A stretch of 64,000 nt of DNA from Periplaneta americana (lineage: Eukaryota; Arthropoda; Insecta; Blattodea; Blattidae), in contig NC_091123.1 in the NCBI RefSeq assembly GCF_040183065.1, forward strand, positions 9,914,001 to 9,978,000, written 5' to 3'. The notes below the pieces were generated by a model. The model worked only from the letters and a program-made list of their open reading frames with translations, made no database searches and was not told where the DNA came from. Position 1 is the first letter of the stretch, and each line of letters opens with the position of its first letter. A program made the position numbers and the translations under genes. Shown piece after piece: positions 20,645 through 31,876 of this stretch.

Positions 20645-21684
20645 AGGTACCGGTATGGTGTTGTACATTACAAATTACTGATGAAAGTTGTTGTAAAGTA
20701 TGGAGTTGTATTTTTCTGTTCCACAAAAGAATTAAAGTGTGTTGTACGTTACCAATAAATCACTACTAGTGATGTCATATCTATAAACAGTACGTCATAA
20801 CATGAAGCAACTGCTTATCTTCGTATTTCACTCATTGAATTAGGTTATGTTTGTCTATTTAATCGTAATGTATTTTAAGGTAGATTATACAACGTAGATT
20901 CTATGAATTTCGTAACCTGCAATGTTATTTACTGCTTTATTAATGAAAAAATTACTTATTATTATTATGTTCTTCTGTGATCCCCACATAATGCTCCTTG
21001 ATAGTTTCCCATATTAGACAACAGATGCTACTAATAACGATCTTCACCCCCCAGACTTAATTATTACGAAATTACAAACACTGCAAAATTATTTAAATAG
21101 TTTCAGAGGATTAAATTGTTTCTTTTGAAGGAATTATTAGAAGCAAGAAAAGATATTCTGTAGCACATATTTAGCAAAATTTATCTTAATATTATGAAAT
21201 AAATATATTTAAATCGCATTAGTACATGTATGTATTAGTCTACTTTCATTGGTAGAGAACACTTGACAATTCACTAGTAAGTTACAAATACTAGTACTTT
21301 TGTGGAACACAATCATGAAACTTCATTGGTAATTTTATAAGAAAAAAAATTATAGTTTATTTAACGATGCACACAACTGCAGAAGTTATATCAGTGACGC
21401 CGATTTTGTCCTGCAGGAGTTCTTTTATATGCGTGTAAATCTACTGACATGAGTCTCTTGCATTTAAACACACTTAAATGCCATCGACCTGGGCCGGGAT
21501 CGAACCCGCAACCTCGAGCATAGAAAGCCAGCACTATACAAACTATGCTACTGAGGCGACTAATTTTATAAGTATGGAGTGGTAAAGTACTACTATAGAA
21601 AAGTCTTTTGTGAAACAGAAATTCTAATATTTTTTTTTATTTACTAGAGAATTTACTTGTAATGTACAACACCATACCTTTGTT
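20645..21684. mobile_element. Probable DNA element with inverted ends, hosting a SINE-B
   Basis: 'ggtatggtgttgtacattac' at about 20650-20670 has its complement at about 21657-21680, and the inner motifs ttccacaaaag and cttttgtg(g)aaca also pair. Boundaries and target duplication are unclear. The interior includes the SINE-B at 21352-21560. Confidence 0.55.
21352..21560 (-). mobile_element. SINE-B copy
   Basis: On the minus strand a tRNA-like head (gtcgcctcagtagcatagtt, B-box ggttcgatcccggcc) is followed by 'aagtgtgtttaaatgcaaga', 'gtcagtagatttac', 'ctgcaggac' and a tail near cgttaaataaac. It is the same family as 30309-30539 and 40078-40314. Confidence 0.88.
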
Positions 21685-22462
21685 GAATAGGTGCCTGGTG
21701 TCCCTAGAGCTGGCACAGACTCCATTGTATTCGGATATAACATCATACAAATGTTCGGAATGACATGCTTCTTCCTAGTACGATGCCAGAGCAAAATAGT
21801 ATCGAGTTGCATGTGGGCATAAAAATTTGTCAGTCTTCCTCCACCTATCATTTAGGGTAAATATTGTAGAGCTGTCCTGTGACCTTATCACGTGTCGTGC
21901 TATATCACCAATGGGTGTGGAGGGGTAAGTTAGGTTTTAGTCTGAGATGAACTTCCGTGTCTGTACATTTATATAATATTAACCATCCTGAAACAAACTC
22001 TCTCACATGCCAGGTCTCGCCTCCTCACCTGTACTAGAAAGTTCATGCATAAAGGAAATGTCGAATGTCAGTAAAGAGAGAGAGAGAAAATAAAAGAACA
22101 GTTATTTTATAATATTGTATACCGGCATTCAAAGATATCTGACCTACGATTTTATGACCATGTAAGCGAACTTTCTAACCATGGATAAGTCAGAACCAAA
22201 GAAGAAGAAGAAAGTTAGCTTCCCTTATGAAAAGGTTGCCAGATTTGACAAAGCGTATTACATATAATTTGGAAACAGACCTAAAAGGTAAAATGATATG
22301 CATTTGAAACAATGAGGGAATCGAATATACAAAATGTCAGAAAAATTTACACCTAAGTAGCGTTTGTGCTCATTTACAGTTAAGAAAGGGGAAAAAAAAT
22401 ATCATCAGATAGGTTAGAATGATATTAATGCCATATACCGCGAGAAAAATAATAGTATGGAT
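21685..22462. other. Unassigned intergenic DNA
   Basis: No gene or repeat family recognised; a short (GA)n run lies at 22073-22087. Confidence 0.45.
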
Positions 22463-22786
22463 TTACGTATTGGCATTGATATCTAAACCAATCAACAGCC
22501 ATCGGTTATGGTAACTTGAAATTTCCATTATCACTCCCATACAATGATTTCTCAATATCTGAACCGATCCTTTGAGGGCACTAATGGCTATTTCCTTCAC
22601 AATGCTGTGTGTTAGCCCCAGGTTTTTACACTTGTTGGCAAAGAAGGAGGGTATGGTACCTCGTGCTCCCACCATCAGACCTATCACATCAATATGGGAC
22701 AGGCTATATTTATCTTTATAGAACGGGATTGTTGGTTCATAGATCCGTTTCTTTTCACTATCCACCTCATGCGAACAAATTGGCAA
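22463..22786 (-). pseudogene. LINE (family 3) C-terminal fragment
   Basis: The minus strand encodes a 107-residue piece with IYEPTIPFYKDKYSLSHIDV followed by IGLMVGARGTIPSFFANKCK and LKGSVQILRNH. This Y.PTIP.Y...Y......V.GL..GARGTIP..F block ends many animal non-LTR retrotransposon proteins. No reverse transcriptase core is present, so it is a 5'-truncated copy. Confidence 0.75.
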
Positions 22787-22789
22787 ACT

Positions 22790-23848
22790 TTGAATCAGTT
22801 CTGCTAGTTCTCAATAGGTGGCACCATTATTGGGGCAGTTAAAAAAATGATGGAGAAAATGATGATGTAGATTAAGCATTAATTTATTCTCATAATTGAC
22901 CATATCAGCAGTTTCTAGTTAAACCCAGTGTTGTTTTACAATCAGAAAAGGGAGATTAAATATTGAATTCTATAATGCAAATATATTTATGTACAATTGG
23001 CGACACTGCCTATTATCTTCGGCATCTATTCATAGAAGAAATAAGTAAAGAAGCCCCACTTACACCAACAAATTATCGATCACTATCAATTAATAGGGTC
23101 AGTTATCTTTGAACGCCAGTGTAAATGAGCCTCACAACAGAAGTTATGAATTGCTGTTTTATTTTATGTGCTCGTGGGGACCTGAATAATTTATACCATT
23201 GTCTGGCTAATCTAATTGGAACACCACATTCACTTGGGACAGTAATATTTTTCTGTCTGGCTCAAACTCATGTCATTCCAAACAAGGTGTAAACAACAGT
23301 GGTACGGTCAGCTTTCCATTCTAACAGATCCTGGTTCATATCCTTGAGAGTCCAAAATGGAATTTGTGTGCTGTTGTCAGTTCAGAAGTCATTCAATATC
23401 TATGATGAATGTAATAATTTATTAATTGAGACTCTTAAGATAACTGAAAATCTCCATCAGGTGAATGAGAAGATGTGAAAAACTAGCATGTTACTAGCTT
23501 AAACAGGCTTTCTTTGTGTGCAAACTCATTATTTTCTTTGTTTCAATATTTGATCCAGGAAAGCTGGTCACACTTCGTATGATGTATATTATGAATCTTT
23601 CTTATTGTTATTAATTTATACATTACTACTGTAATAACCGGAATATAAAACGACTTCGAATTTAAGGCAACTTCCACTTTTCCAGTGGCTTCTGTAGGAT
23701 TTAATTTTTTAATGTATTTTTTGTTGATGAATTGACTACGATTCTAGAAGATATAAAATGTCAAGTTGACGTACTTCTGCAAAACTGGTAGATCATCTTA
23801 ATGAAATGAAATTTGTATCCCTAACAGTCCAAATATTATATAATAATG
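22790..23848. other. Unassigned intergenic DNA
   Basis: No coding or repeat family was recognised in this stretch. Confidence 0.45.
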
Positions 23849-24093
23849 TCCACCACTATGGAGTAACGGTTAGCATGCCTGACTGTGAAACGAGTTGGCC
23901 CAGGTTCAAATCCTGGTTGGGACAAGTTATTTGGTTGAGGTTTATACTGGGATTTCCCCTCAACCCATTAAGAGCAAATACTGGGTAACTTTCGGTGCTG
24001 GACCATGGACTCATTTCGCTGACATCACCTTCATTCAGATGCTAGATAACCACATCAGTTGATAAAGCGTCGTAAAATAACCAACTAAAAAAA
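23849..24093 (+). mobile_element. SINE-C, nearly full length
   Basis: The tRNA-like head 'ccactatggagtaacggtta' has a B-box 'ggttcaaatcctggttgg'. The body has ctcaacccattaagagcaaa then tgctggacc...ggactcatttc. The end is aagcgtcgtaaaataaccaa with an A tail. It is the same family as 37918-38158 (minus) and 47627-47868. Confidence 0.88.
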
Positions 24094-24422
24094 TATATGT
24101 TATATTTACAAAAACTATGTACACTAACTAACAGTTAGGGGTTGAAACTGATCTACGTATGGTAAACATTTGGAACAGTTTTTTTGTTATATATCACAAT
24201 TCGATACCGTTGTAAACTAGCAGACAGGAGGAGAAACGACTATGTCTGTGGCATTGTTGAGTGTACTGTGCAATATTAAAAGATTTATCACTTCATAACT
24301 TATGTATTTTTCTTAATACGCGAATTTAAGATGACCCACTCATTTTTCAAACACAAAAATTGGAGAAAAAACCTCGTCTTATATTCGGGTAAATACAGTA
24401 TATTCTTTTGTTTTTGACTGAT

Positions 24423-25034
24423 AAGCAAACATTCTCATAGTGGGGAGGGGGCAGATAAAAAAAATATTTTTTTCTTCCTCCATATTAATGTCAAAACAAG
24501 TGCTTGTACAAATTTTGATCACTAGAACGCAATTACGAGGGCTGTAAAAAAGTAAGTTCGCCTGGGGCTGTTTATAGAAAAAAAAAACACAATTTCATTG
24601 GAAAAATTTATTGGAACAGATACAACACTGTTGAGCTATTTTTCAACATATTCCTCACTGGAACTAAGACATTTGTTATACCGTGGGATCAACATAGAGA
24701 TGCAGACGGCTGTCACACACTAGTTCCGATCCCAGGCGGCAGACTTCTACGACAAGGGATACAAAGTTGATCCCACAGTATGACATATATCTCAATTTCG
24801 GTGGGGAGTATGTTGAAAAATAGCTTAAAAATTGCTGTATCTGTTCCAATAAATCTTTTCATGAAATTGTGTTTTCTTTCTGTAAACGGCTCCAGGAAAA
24901 CTTACTTTCTGAACGGCCCTCGTAATTGCGCTCGAGTGGGAAACATTTGTATAAGCACTTGTTTTGACATTATTAACGTGGAGGAAGAAAAAAAAATTAA
25001 CTTTTTTTTTCTGCCCTCATGAGAATATTTGCTT
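24423..25034. mobile_element. Palindromic mariner-derived element, copy 1
   Basis: The ends are AAGCAAACATTCTCAT and its complement. Each arm contains a mariner transposase 3' end: the right arm reads LIPQYDIYLNFGGEYVEK then stop (with a frameshift before it), and the left arm holds the same C-terminal codons in reverse, followed in both by the UTR motif 'gctgtatctgttccaataaa'. Only the central 60-90 bp is unique. It cannot encode a transposase. Confidence 0.82.
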
Positions 25035-26645
25035 GTGAGTGGAAGAGAAAGTCTGATGGTCTTAACTCCGCCAGAATAAATAAATAAATAAATATAACTG
25101 ACATTTTAGTAGATGAATTATATATATTTATGTATTATTATTTCAGTTGATTGTATTTTTGTTATATTTATACCTGGAATTTCAGTACATAGATGAAACT
25201 TCCTTTGTTATGAACATAAACATGTACAAATTGTGATGGCTGCCTTACATGTCAAACATGAGCTGTACCGCATATCACTTCAGGTTGTGTTTGATGTATC
25301 CATAATATGTACGTCCCAGCCACAATTATTGCCTGTTATTAAATGTTAACAGTTTGCAACTGTGTTGTGTTTTGTCGTGATGTTCTATCCTTACTTTTCC
25401 ACCAGCTGTCCTGTTGGTTCTCTTAGGCCAGTATCCATAGTCGAGTTAAGTCATATTGAATCTAAGCTTAACTTTTAATTTCTCTTTATTGCAGATTTCT
25501 GCCCAGACAAGTCATACTTAATGATGATTCTGTAATATTTACTTTACAAAGTCTACTTAATGAAACTAAACCTTTTGCAGTTCCAATTCATAGTCACTTA
25601 TGTGATGAAATAAGTTTAAACTTCATCATGTCAAGGGGACCCCTCATTTATTTCAGTTTTAACCTAAACTGTCTTAAACGGCTTCCAATTGACTATTTTA
25701 GTTTTGGCATTTCAATTGCACTGCACTGATTTCAGAAATGGTAAATTTTAAACTGTCAGACACCAAACGTCTTCTCAGAAGCTAATGTAATGCAGAGCAA
25801 ATGTGACGCAGCAGTGATGAAATCGGGTGTTCACCAGCAGAGTAGTGCTCATGTGTTTATTGCTCTCTATCTTTTACACACACGCACACACAATTGTATT
25901 AAGACCAAGAAAGATTAAAACTGCTGCAGATAAAATATGATACATCTAATATAAGCACATGTGGATTACAGATGAATATGAGCTAATGCAAGAATTATTC
26001 ATAAGAAAAATGCTGATATGAATTGTTACTTAGAAATAGAAATGACTACTTTAAATGTAAAAAATTACTTATGAAAATTTAAATGCAGACAATGTAAAAA
26101 TGGCCTATAAAAATCTATAAAATGAAGAAAATAACCTAAAACAACATTTAATGTTAAAAATAACTTCATTCTGGAAAACATGGAAAAAATGCATTTTGAT
26201 TATATACAAAAACCCCATATATTTAACATTTTTTGGAGAATGTACTTAATTGTCACTATACATAATCTCCAACTGCCCAGAAAAAAGATTACCGATAATT
26301 TTCATCTGGGCCCAATAATTACATTTTCTTTCAGCCGTAATTTCACTTCAGTTTTTCTGATAGAAGATATTTAAGATGTGAGCATCTGATCTTGATGTTG
26401 GGACAGCCATCCAAGCAGAACGAGTTTCGTCATTCTGAAGCCTTCCTTCTCCGCTGAGTGTACCGTTGAGGTTTTCAACGTATTCCTGTAGAGGACCCTC
26501 ACAAGGTATTACCATTTGGAACCAGATGGGATAAGATTTATTAACGAGGAATTACATATTCTTAACACCCATTAGATTTATTATTAACAAGCTCATTAAC
26601 AATTAGAAGTACATGACCAAAAATCCAATGTAACGAAGAAATAAA
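25035..26645. other. Unassigned intergenic DNA
   Basis: AT-rich, with a short CA-rich run at 25873-25890 and a short (AATA)n run at 25077-25095. No coding or mobile element was recognised. Confidence 0.45.
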
Positions 26646-27850
26646 AATCTTCTGGTGTTAAAATGTGATTGATTACTGTTGCTTATAGGCTAGCAATACA
26701 AATCTTCTGGTGTTAAAATGTGATTGATTACTGCTGCTTATAGGCTAGCAATACAAATCTTTTGGTGTTGAAACTTGATTAATTACTGCTGCTTATAGGC
26801 TAGCAATACAAATCTTCTGGTGTTAAAATGTGATTAATTACTGCTGCTTATAGGCTAGCAATACAAATCTTCTGGTGTTAAAATGTGATTAATTACTGCT
26901 GCTTATAGGCTAGCAATACAAATCTTCTGGTGTTAAAATGTGATTAATTACTGCTGCTTATAGGCTAGCAATACAAATCTTCTGGTGTTAAAATGTGATT
27001 GATTACTGTTGTTTATAGGCTAGCAATACAAATCTTCTGGTGTTAAAATGTGATTGATTACTGTTGTTTATAGGCTAGCAATACAAATCTTCTGGTGTTA
27101 AAATGTGATTGATTACTGTTGCTTATAGGCTAGCAATACAAATCTTCTGGTGTTAAAATGTGATTGATTACTGTTGCTTATAGGCTAGTAATACAAATCT
27201 TCTGGTGTTAAAATGTGATTGATTACTGTTGCTTATAGGCTAGCAATACAAATCTTCTGGTGTTAAAACGTGATTGATTACTGCTGCTTATAGGCTAGCA
27301 ATACAAATCTTCTGGTGTTAAAATGTGATTGATTACTGTTGTTTATAGGCTAGCAATACAAATCTTCTGGTGTTAAAATGTGATTGATTACTGTTGCTTA
27401 TAGGCTAGCAATACAAATCTTCTGGTGTTAAAATGTGATTGATTACTGTTGTTTATAGGCTAGCAATACAAATCTTCTGGTGTTAAAATGTGATTGATTA
27501 CTGTTGTTTATAGGCTAGCAATACAAATCTTCTGGTGTTAAAATGTGATTGATTACTGTTGCTTATAGGCTAGCAATACAAATCTTCTGGTGTTAAAATG
27601 TGATTGATTACTGTTGCTTATAGGCTAGCAATACAAATCTTCTGGTGTTAAAATGTGATTGATTACTGCTGCTTATAGACTAGCAATACAAATCTTCTGG
27701 TGTTAAAATGTGATTGATTACTGTTGCTTATAGGCTAGTAATACAAATCTTCTGGTGTTAAAACGTGATTGATTGCTGCTGCTTATAGGCTGGCAATAGA
27801 AATCTTCTGGTGTTAAAATGTGATTGATTACTGCTGCTTATAGGCTAGCA
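26646..27850. repeat. Minisatellite: 22 tandem copies of a 55-bp unit
   Basis: The unit starts aatcttctggtgttaaaatg, continues tgattgattactgttgctta and ends taggctagcaatacaa-like. The period is exactly 55 bp, from 26646 to 27801 (21 steps) plus a last copy ending near 27850. Variant positions (gattg/gatta, ctgttg/ctgctg, gctt/gttt, ctagc/ctagt, aaaatg/aaaacg) are shared in blocks between distant copies. Confidence 0.97.
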
Positions 27851-28382
27851 CGAGCTCCAAGTCATTTTTTCTGTGCTTTCAATGCCATCATATGAGCTCT
27901 TGCCAAGTAAAGCAAAAAAATTCCATTTTTCAGCAATATTGAAATCAGGACGGAAACTTAAAGAATATGTTCTGACCTCATTAAAACCTAATTCGCTAAA
28001 ATAGACAACTATTTCTCAGTGGAATGCTTGTATATCATCTTGCCATACAAAGAAATAATTTTCTAGAAAGTTCAGCAATATAAAATGGCTTCAATTTCTG
28101 ATAACAACAGTGAGGGCTGAGAGTTTGCTGTACAGTAATGCTTGTGCAGTACCCAGTCAAATTTTCTTCAAATCCAACACTTCACAAGACTTAGCCAATA
28201 CTTTATAAATTTTATTGTCAAATTACTTACAGTACTTCAAAAAGATTTGCTTGTCTTGAAAATAAATAACATGCTCTAATTGGTCAAAGAAATTAGTACA
28301 GTAACGATTTTATGTTATTAAAATGGAAGGAAAACTGTATACTTCCTGGCTGTGCACAGCTGCCACTAGAATTGCTTATAGA
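27851..28382. other. Unassigned intergenic DNA
   Basis: No coding or repeat family recognised. Confidence 0.45.
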
Positions 28383-28922
28383 CAGTTGTTGTTGTTGTTT
28401 TCTAATGCCAGGCATTTGACAATAAAGTCATTTGACCTCTTGCACTCCAATATTTTTCAAAGATATTGTCATGGTCAGCCACTGACGCACAGATTTTGAG
28501 ATGTTCCGAATCTATTTCTTGATTTGAGTTGCACAATGGACAGTTGGGAGACTGATATATTCCAATTCTATGCAGATGCTTGGCCAAACAGTCATGGCCT
28601 GTTGCCAATCTAAATGCAGCTACAGATGATTTGCGTGGTAAATCGGGAATCAACTGTGGATTATGATGCAGAGAGTTCCATTTTGTCCCTTGAGATTGTG
28701 TTATCAAATTTTGTTTTAATAAATCTTTTCACAGAGTAATACGTAGATTTAGTAACAGGTCTGTAAGTAGCAGTGCTGCCCTTCTTTGCTAAAGCATCCG
28801 CATTCTCGTTTCCCAGGATTCCACAATGGGATGGTATCCATTGGAATACAATTCTTTTATTGAGTGTTATTAGTTGAGAGAGCATTTTAGTTATTTCTGC
28901 TATTTGAAAGTTACAATGCATA
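28383..28922 (-). mobile_element. RNase H-type LINE 3' end with GTT tail
   Basis: Two overlapping minus-strand frames give the RNase H domain (RIVFQWIPSHCGILGNENAD ALAKKGS) and, after a frame change near 28690, the C-terminal segment WNSLHHNPQLIPDLPRKSSV, RLATGHDCLAKHLHRIGIYQ and a CPLC...H...C zinc-binding-like motif (CPLCNSNQEIDSEHLKIC). The tail is GTTGTTGTT at 28384-28400. It is 5' truncated. The presence of RNase H points to an I-like or related non-LTR clade. Confidence 0.88.
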
Positions 28923-29269
28923 TTTATGAGACCTCTTTTGTGTTCACAGATTTAACACGAGAAGACCTGAACTGACTTTGCTGTATGCATGACAGCTTTA
29001 TTACAGGACTCCACGTACTAGAGCATGGCCAGCAGAAGAGATGATGCCTCAACTTAGGATGGATGCATAACAGAGTGCTGCAGCCAGGGCTGGTGCACTG
29101 AATGGCTCTCTGGTGTATTGGCTCGAGAGGTGGCAGGACATTAATTTCTACTTGAAATATAAAATATGGTGGCAATGGGAAGGAGAATGATATCTGCACA
29201 AGAGGGAAACAAATTACGAAGTATAAAGAATACTGTTCGAGTTTGGGATTCGTCCACAAGATCGTCATG
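28923..29269. other. Unassigned sequence between two LINE fragments
   Basis: A 114-residue minus-strand open frame lies here, but it has no recognised motif and its composition suggests chance. Confidence 0.4.
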
Positions 29270-29935
29270 ATATGAAGAGGTTTTACTCACCTGGTTGAGG
29301 ATTGGCCACTGTCATCTGACACATGGCGAGCCTCAGCCGGAGTGTGATATTCCACTTACAGTGCAACATTTTTTATTGCATTGTAGAAAATATGACTGTG
29401 TCCGTCAACAATATGGAATTTGGCCGACTCTATGTGACGCTCTTGGAAATGATTTTAATTGTACAAATGCAGTTATGAGATTTTTATCGAATATAGGACT
29501 TGACAGGGTGATGTAGTTTTTTATTGACCCGTTTTACTTGTCCTCTGGACTCTTTACATTCAGAGTACATTTGTTGTTTTATATTTGATTTTACATAATT
29601 GACATTTCGGACCTTATACTTCCGAATATTTTATAAAATTTTATTGTTCTGAAATGTGATATACGATTTATCTCTGGTAGCCTTAGTTTTATTATTTTAT
29701 TGGTTCGTTTTGAATACTACCTAGGGTCAGAGAACTGATTCTTTGCAAATCACCTTGTGTATACTGCATTTGTGTACCTAGTTTCACCATGACAACGCTA
29801 TTTAGTTCTTTCTAGTACTCTGGTTATCGTATTATTTGTGTCTTTGTTTTATGAAGAATTTTAGATAAGGGCACAAATAGCCATAGTAGCTGATGCGTCC
29901 TTTTTAAACCCCACTATCTATCTATCTACATACCA
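29270..29935 (+). mobile_element. LINE 3' end (family 4) with (CTAT)n tail
   Basis: The plus strand encodes LTWLRIGHCHLTHG, then a P.CDIPLTVQHFLLHCRKYD zinc-binding-like block ending MRFLSNIGLDRVM and a stop at 29514-29516. Such RIGH...LTH...PLTV.H.L..C tails close several non-LTR ORF2 proteins. About 400 bp of 3' UTR follow, ending aaccccactatctatctatc. Confidence 0.82.
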
Positions 29936-30308
29936 GAGGAGCAGCTGTGGAGGTAGTATTTAGTTCATAACACTGAATTCTGAATTACTGTTAGCTAAAC
30001 ACACGTGCAGAAATTTTAATTTCATTTCTATCAGTTCTAGTTGGTTGGTTTTTTTAAATCAAGAGTTCTAAGTTACAATAAGAGAGCACCATAAATTATT
30101 GATATCTGGAGTAGATTTCACAAGTTCTACAGCTCAGTTCAATGGAAACCTTGATGTATATTAGATGAAAATTTAATATTTTAGGAGATTATAAACAAAA
30201 TTGGTTTAAGCTTGCAGTAACAACTTGTTTTTGAAACTTTAAGTCGTGGTCAGGATATATGTACATGGATTTGTGGTAATGAAAATATTGTAAGCATAAT
30301 GCTTTGTA

Positions 30309-30539
30309 GTCGGCCTCAGTAGCATAGTTGGTATAGCGCTAGCTTTCTATGCTCGAGGTTGTGGGTTCGATCCCGGCCGATGTTAATGCCATTGAAGTGT
30401 GTTTAAATGCGACAGGCTCATGTCAGTAGATTTACTGGCAAGTAAAAACTTCTGCAGGACAAAATTGTGTCACACCGGCGACGCTGATATAACTTCTGCA
30501 GTTGCGAGTGTCGTTAAATAAACCATCATTTAAATTTTT
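30309..30539 (+). mobile_element. SINE-B, full length, with 11-bp target duplication
   Basis: AATGCTTTGTA occurs at 30298-30308 and 30540-30550, exactly bounding the element. The head is gtcggcctcagtagcatagt, the B-box gggttcgatcccggcc, and the end gtcgttaaataaaccatc. It probably comes from a tRNA-like ancestor by retrotransposition. Confidence 0.92.
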
Positions 30540-30680
30540 AATGCTTTGTATTTATTTGTATCCACATTATTCTTACACCATTTTCTGTTCACTTCCATTA
30601 TTTGCATATAGATTTCACCATATGTCGAAGTTATTCAGTGATCTCAACTTGGAATTTAGTCTTCGGTGCTTTTAAATTTG

Positions 30681-30765
30681 CCAGTAGCAAGAAAGTTCAA
30701 GGCTTTGAAGTACAGATGTCGCCAATAGCAAGAAAGTTTACGACTTTGAATCAAAGATGTCGCTG
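30681..30765. repeat. Tandem duplication, two units of about 42 bp
   Basis: 'agtagcaagaaagttcaagg' / ctttgaa..a.agatgtcgc is followed by a diverged second copy (aatagcaagaaagttta, ctttgaatcaaagatgtcgc). Confidence 0.8.
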
Positions 30766-30776
30766 AGAGTAAACGA

Positions 30777-31012
30777 AAGATCTTAACAGGGAAATTTTCT
30801 CGGAACCGGGACCCTCTCGCACCCAGGACCCCCAGAACTGCTACAACAAAAGTTATGACATTCCAAATCAGTTAAGCAAATTCCAAAGATCTTAGCAAGG
30901 AAATTTTCTGGGACTCTGGGCTCTTTCGCACCCGGGACCCCTGGATGTGACGTAAAGGAAGTGACGCCATTTTCCAAAGATCTTGGAAAGAAAATTTTCT
31001 CGACCCCGGGAT
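30777..31012. repeat. Three diverged tandem units with 'aagatctt..gaaattttct'
   Basis: 'aagatcttaacagggaaatt' (30777), 'aagatcttagcaaggaaatt' (30889) and 'aagatcttggaaagaaaatt' (30977), each followed by ttct and a GC-rich ccgggaccc-like stretch. Units are roughly 90-115 bp. Confidence 0.75.
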
Positions 31013-31743
31013 CAAATGGCGACATCTATATCAAAAACAAAATTTTTATTTCTTGTAACAGGGAATGGACCGAGGCTCATTTGGCTACAAATAAATACAA
31101 TCCATTACGTGTAAAATATATATACATAATTCCAAACTACAAATACAAGTTTCAAAGACAAATTGTTATCGTAAGCTTAAACGAATTGTCTTTATAGTCT
31201 AAATATGACATTTTCATCTAATATACGTATAGTTATTTTCTTCAAATACAGAGGACATGGGATCTGCTGTATAATTTTTGGCTGTAATATAGTAAGCATG
31301 ATTTCTTTGTTGTTAACTCCTTTAAGGACATTTGTTAAAATGACTAGAGAATTAGACAGACAATGAACACATACACTATAGCGTACGGCTGAGAAGATTT
31401 ACTATAGGCTCAATGTTTTTACGCAAGATGATTGTGTTTTTCTCACACAATGTCAATGTCCTGCTACCCTCTTGCGGTGAATTGGTAAACTAAATATCGA
31501 CGTCGAGATGTCAAAGATGGCGGATTGTGAGTTGTGATTGAACTGTTGACACTCGCATAAAATTGAATTTCTGTCAGTGATAGCAGTGTATTTTGTGTTG
31601 TTTGTAATCGAAGTGGGATTAATGAAATGTGTGGATTGTGTATTTAAAAAATAAATAATCATGTATGGATAAAAGTGTGTAATAATATCCACTGTGGCTC
31701 GGCGTGCTGTGCCCCAGGCCGACTTGGGAATGGTCCCAAAATC
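31013..31743 (+). promoter_or_regulatory. Putative promoter and 5' UTR region of Abl
   Basis: The region has no TATA box placed clearly. It holds 'caaagatggcggattgtgag' at about 31510 and ends in a good start context (AAAATC then ATGG, A at -3 and G at +4). The frame is open from 31675 but the ATG at 31744 begins the conserved Abl peptide. The transcription start cannot be fixed from sequence. Confidence 0.4.
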
Positions 31744-31876
31744 ATGGGCGCCCAGCAAGCCAAGGAACGCGTAGGATCTTCTGGAGCCCTTGCCGTCAGG
31801 AACACTATAAGGAATAAACCTCGAATCCCCAAGGATGGACGTCAGCAAGGATCAAATATATTCACTGAACATAGCG
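31744..31876 (+). CDS. Abl: Abl non-receptor tyrosine kinase, first coding exon
   Basis: The exon encodes MGAQQAKERVGSSGALAVRN through a basic stretch (KPRIPKDGR) to SNIFTEHS, 44 codons plus one base, and ends at agcg|gtgagt. Insect Abl proteins begin MGAQQ.K.R and carry the NIFTEHNE block before the SH3, SH2 and kinase domains. Gly2 after Met fits N-terminal myristoylation, known for Abl. The kinase acts downstream of axon guidance and adhesion signals on the actin cytoskeleton. The later exons are not in this window up to 64000, so the first intron exceeds 32 kb. The same orientation as CRYZL1 is noted. The identification rests on about 44 residues, but two separate conserved motifs and a phase 1 donor support it. 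Confidence 0.86.

Noticed and set aside
26646-27850. Array of regular repeats, possible CRISPR
   Set aside because: The units are contiguous with no unique spacers and the context is an insect genome; it is a minisatellite.
28924-29268. 114-residue minus-strand open frame
   Set aside because: No motif, and it is squeezed between two LINE fragments; most likely chance.
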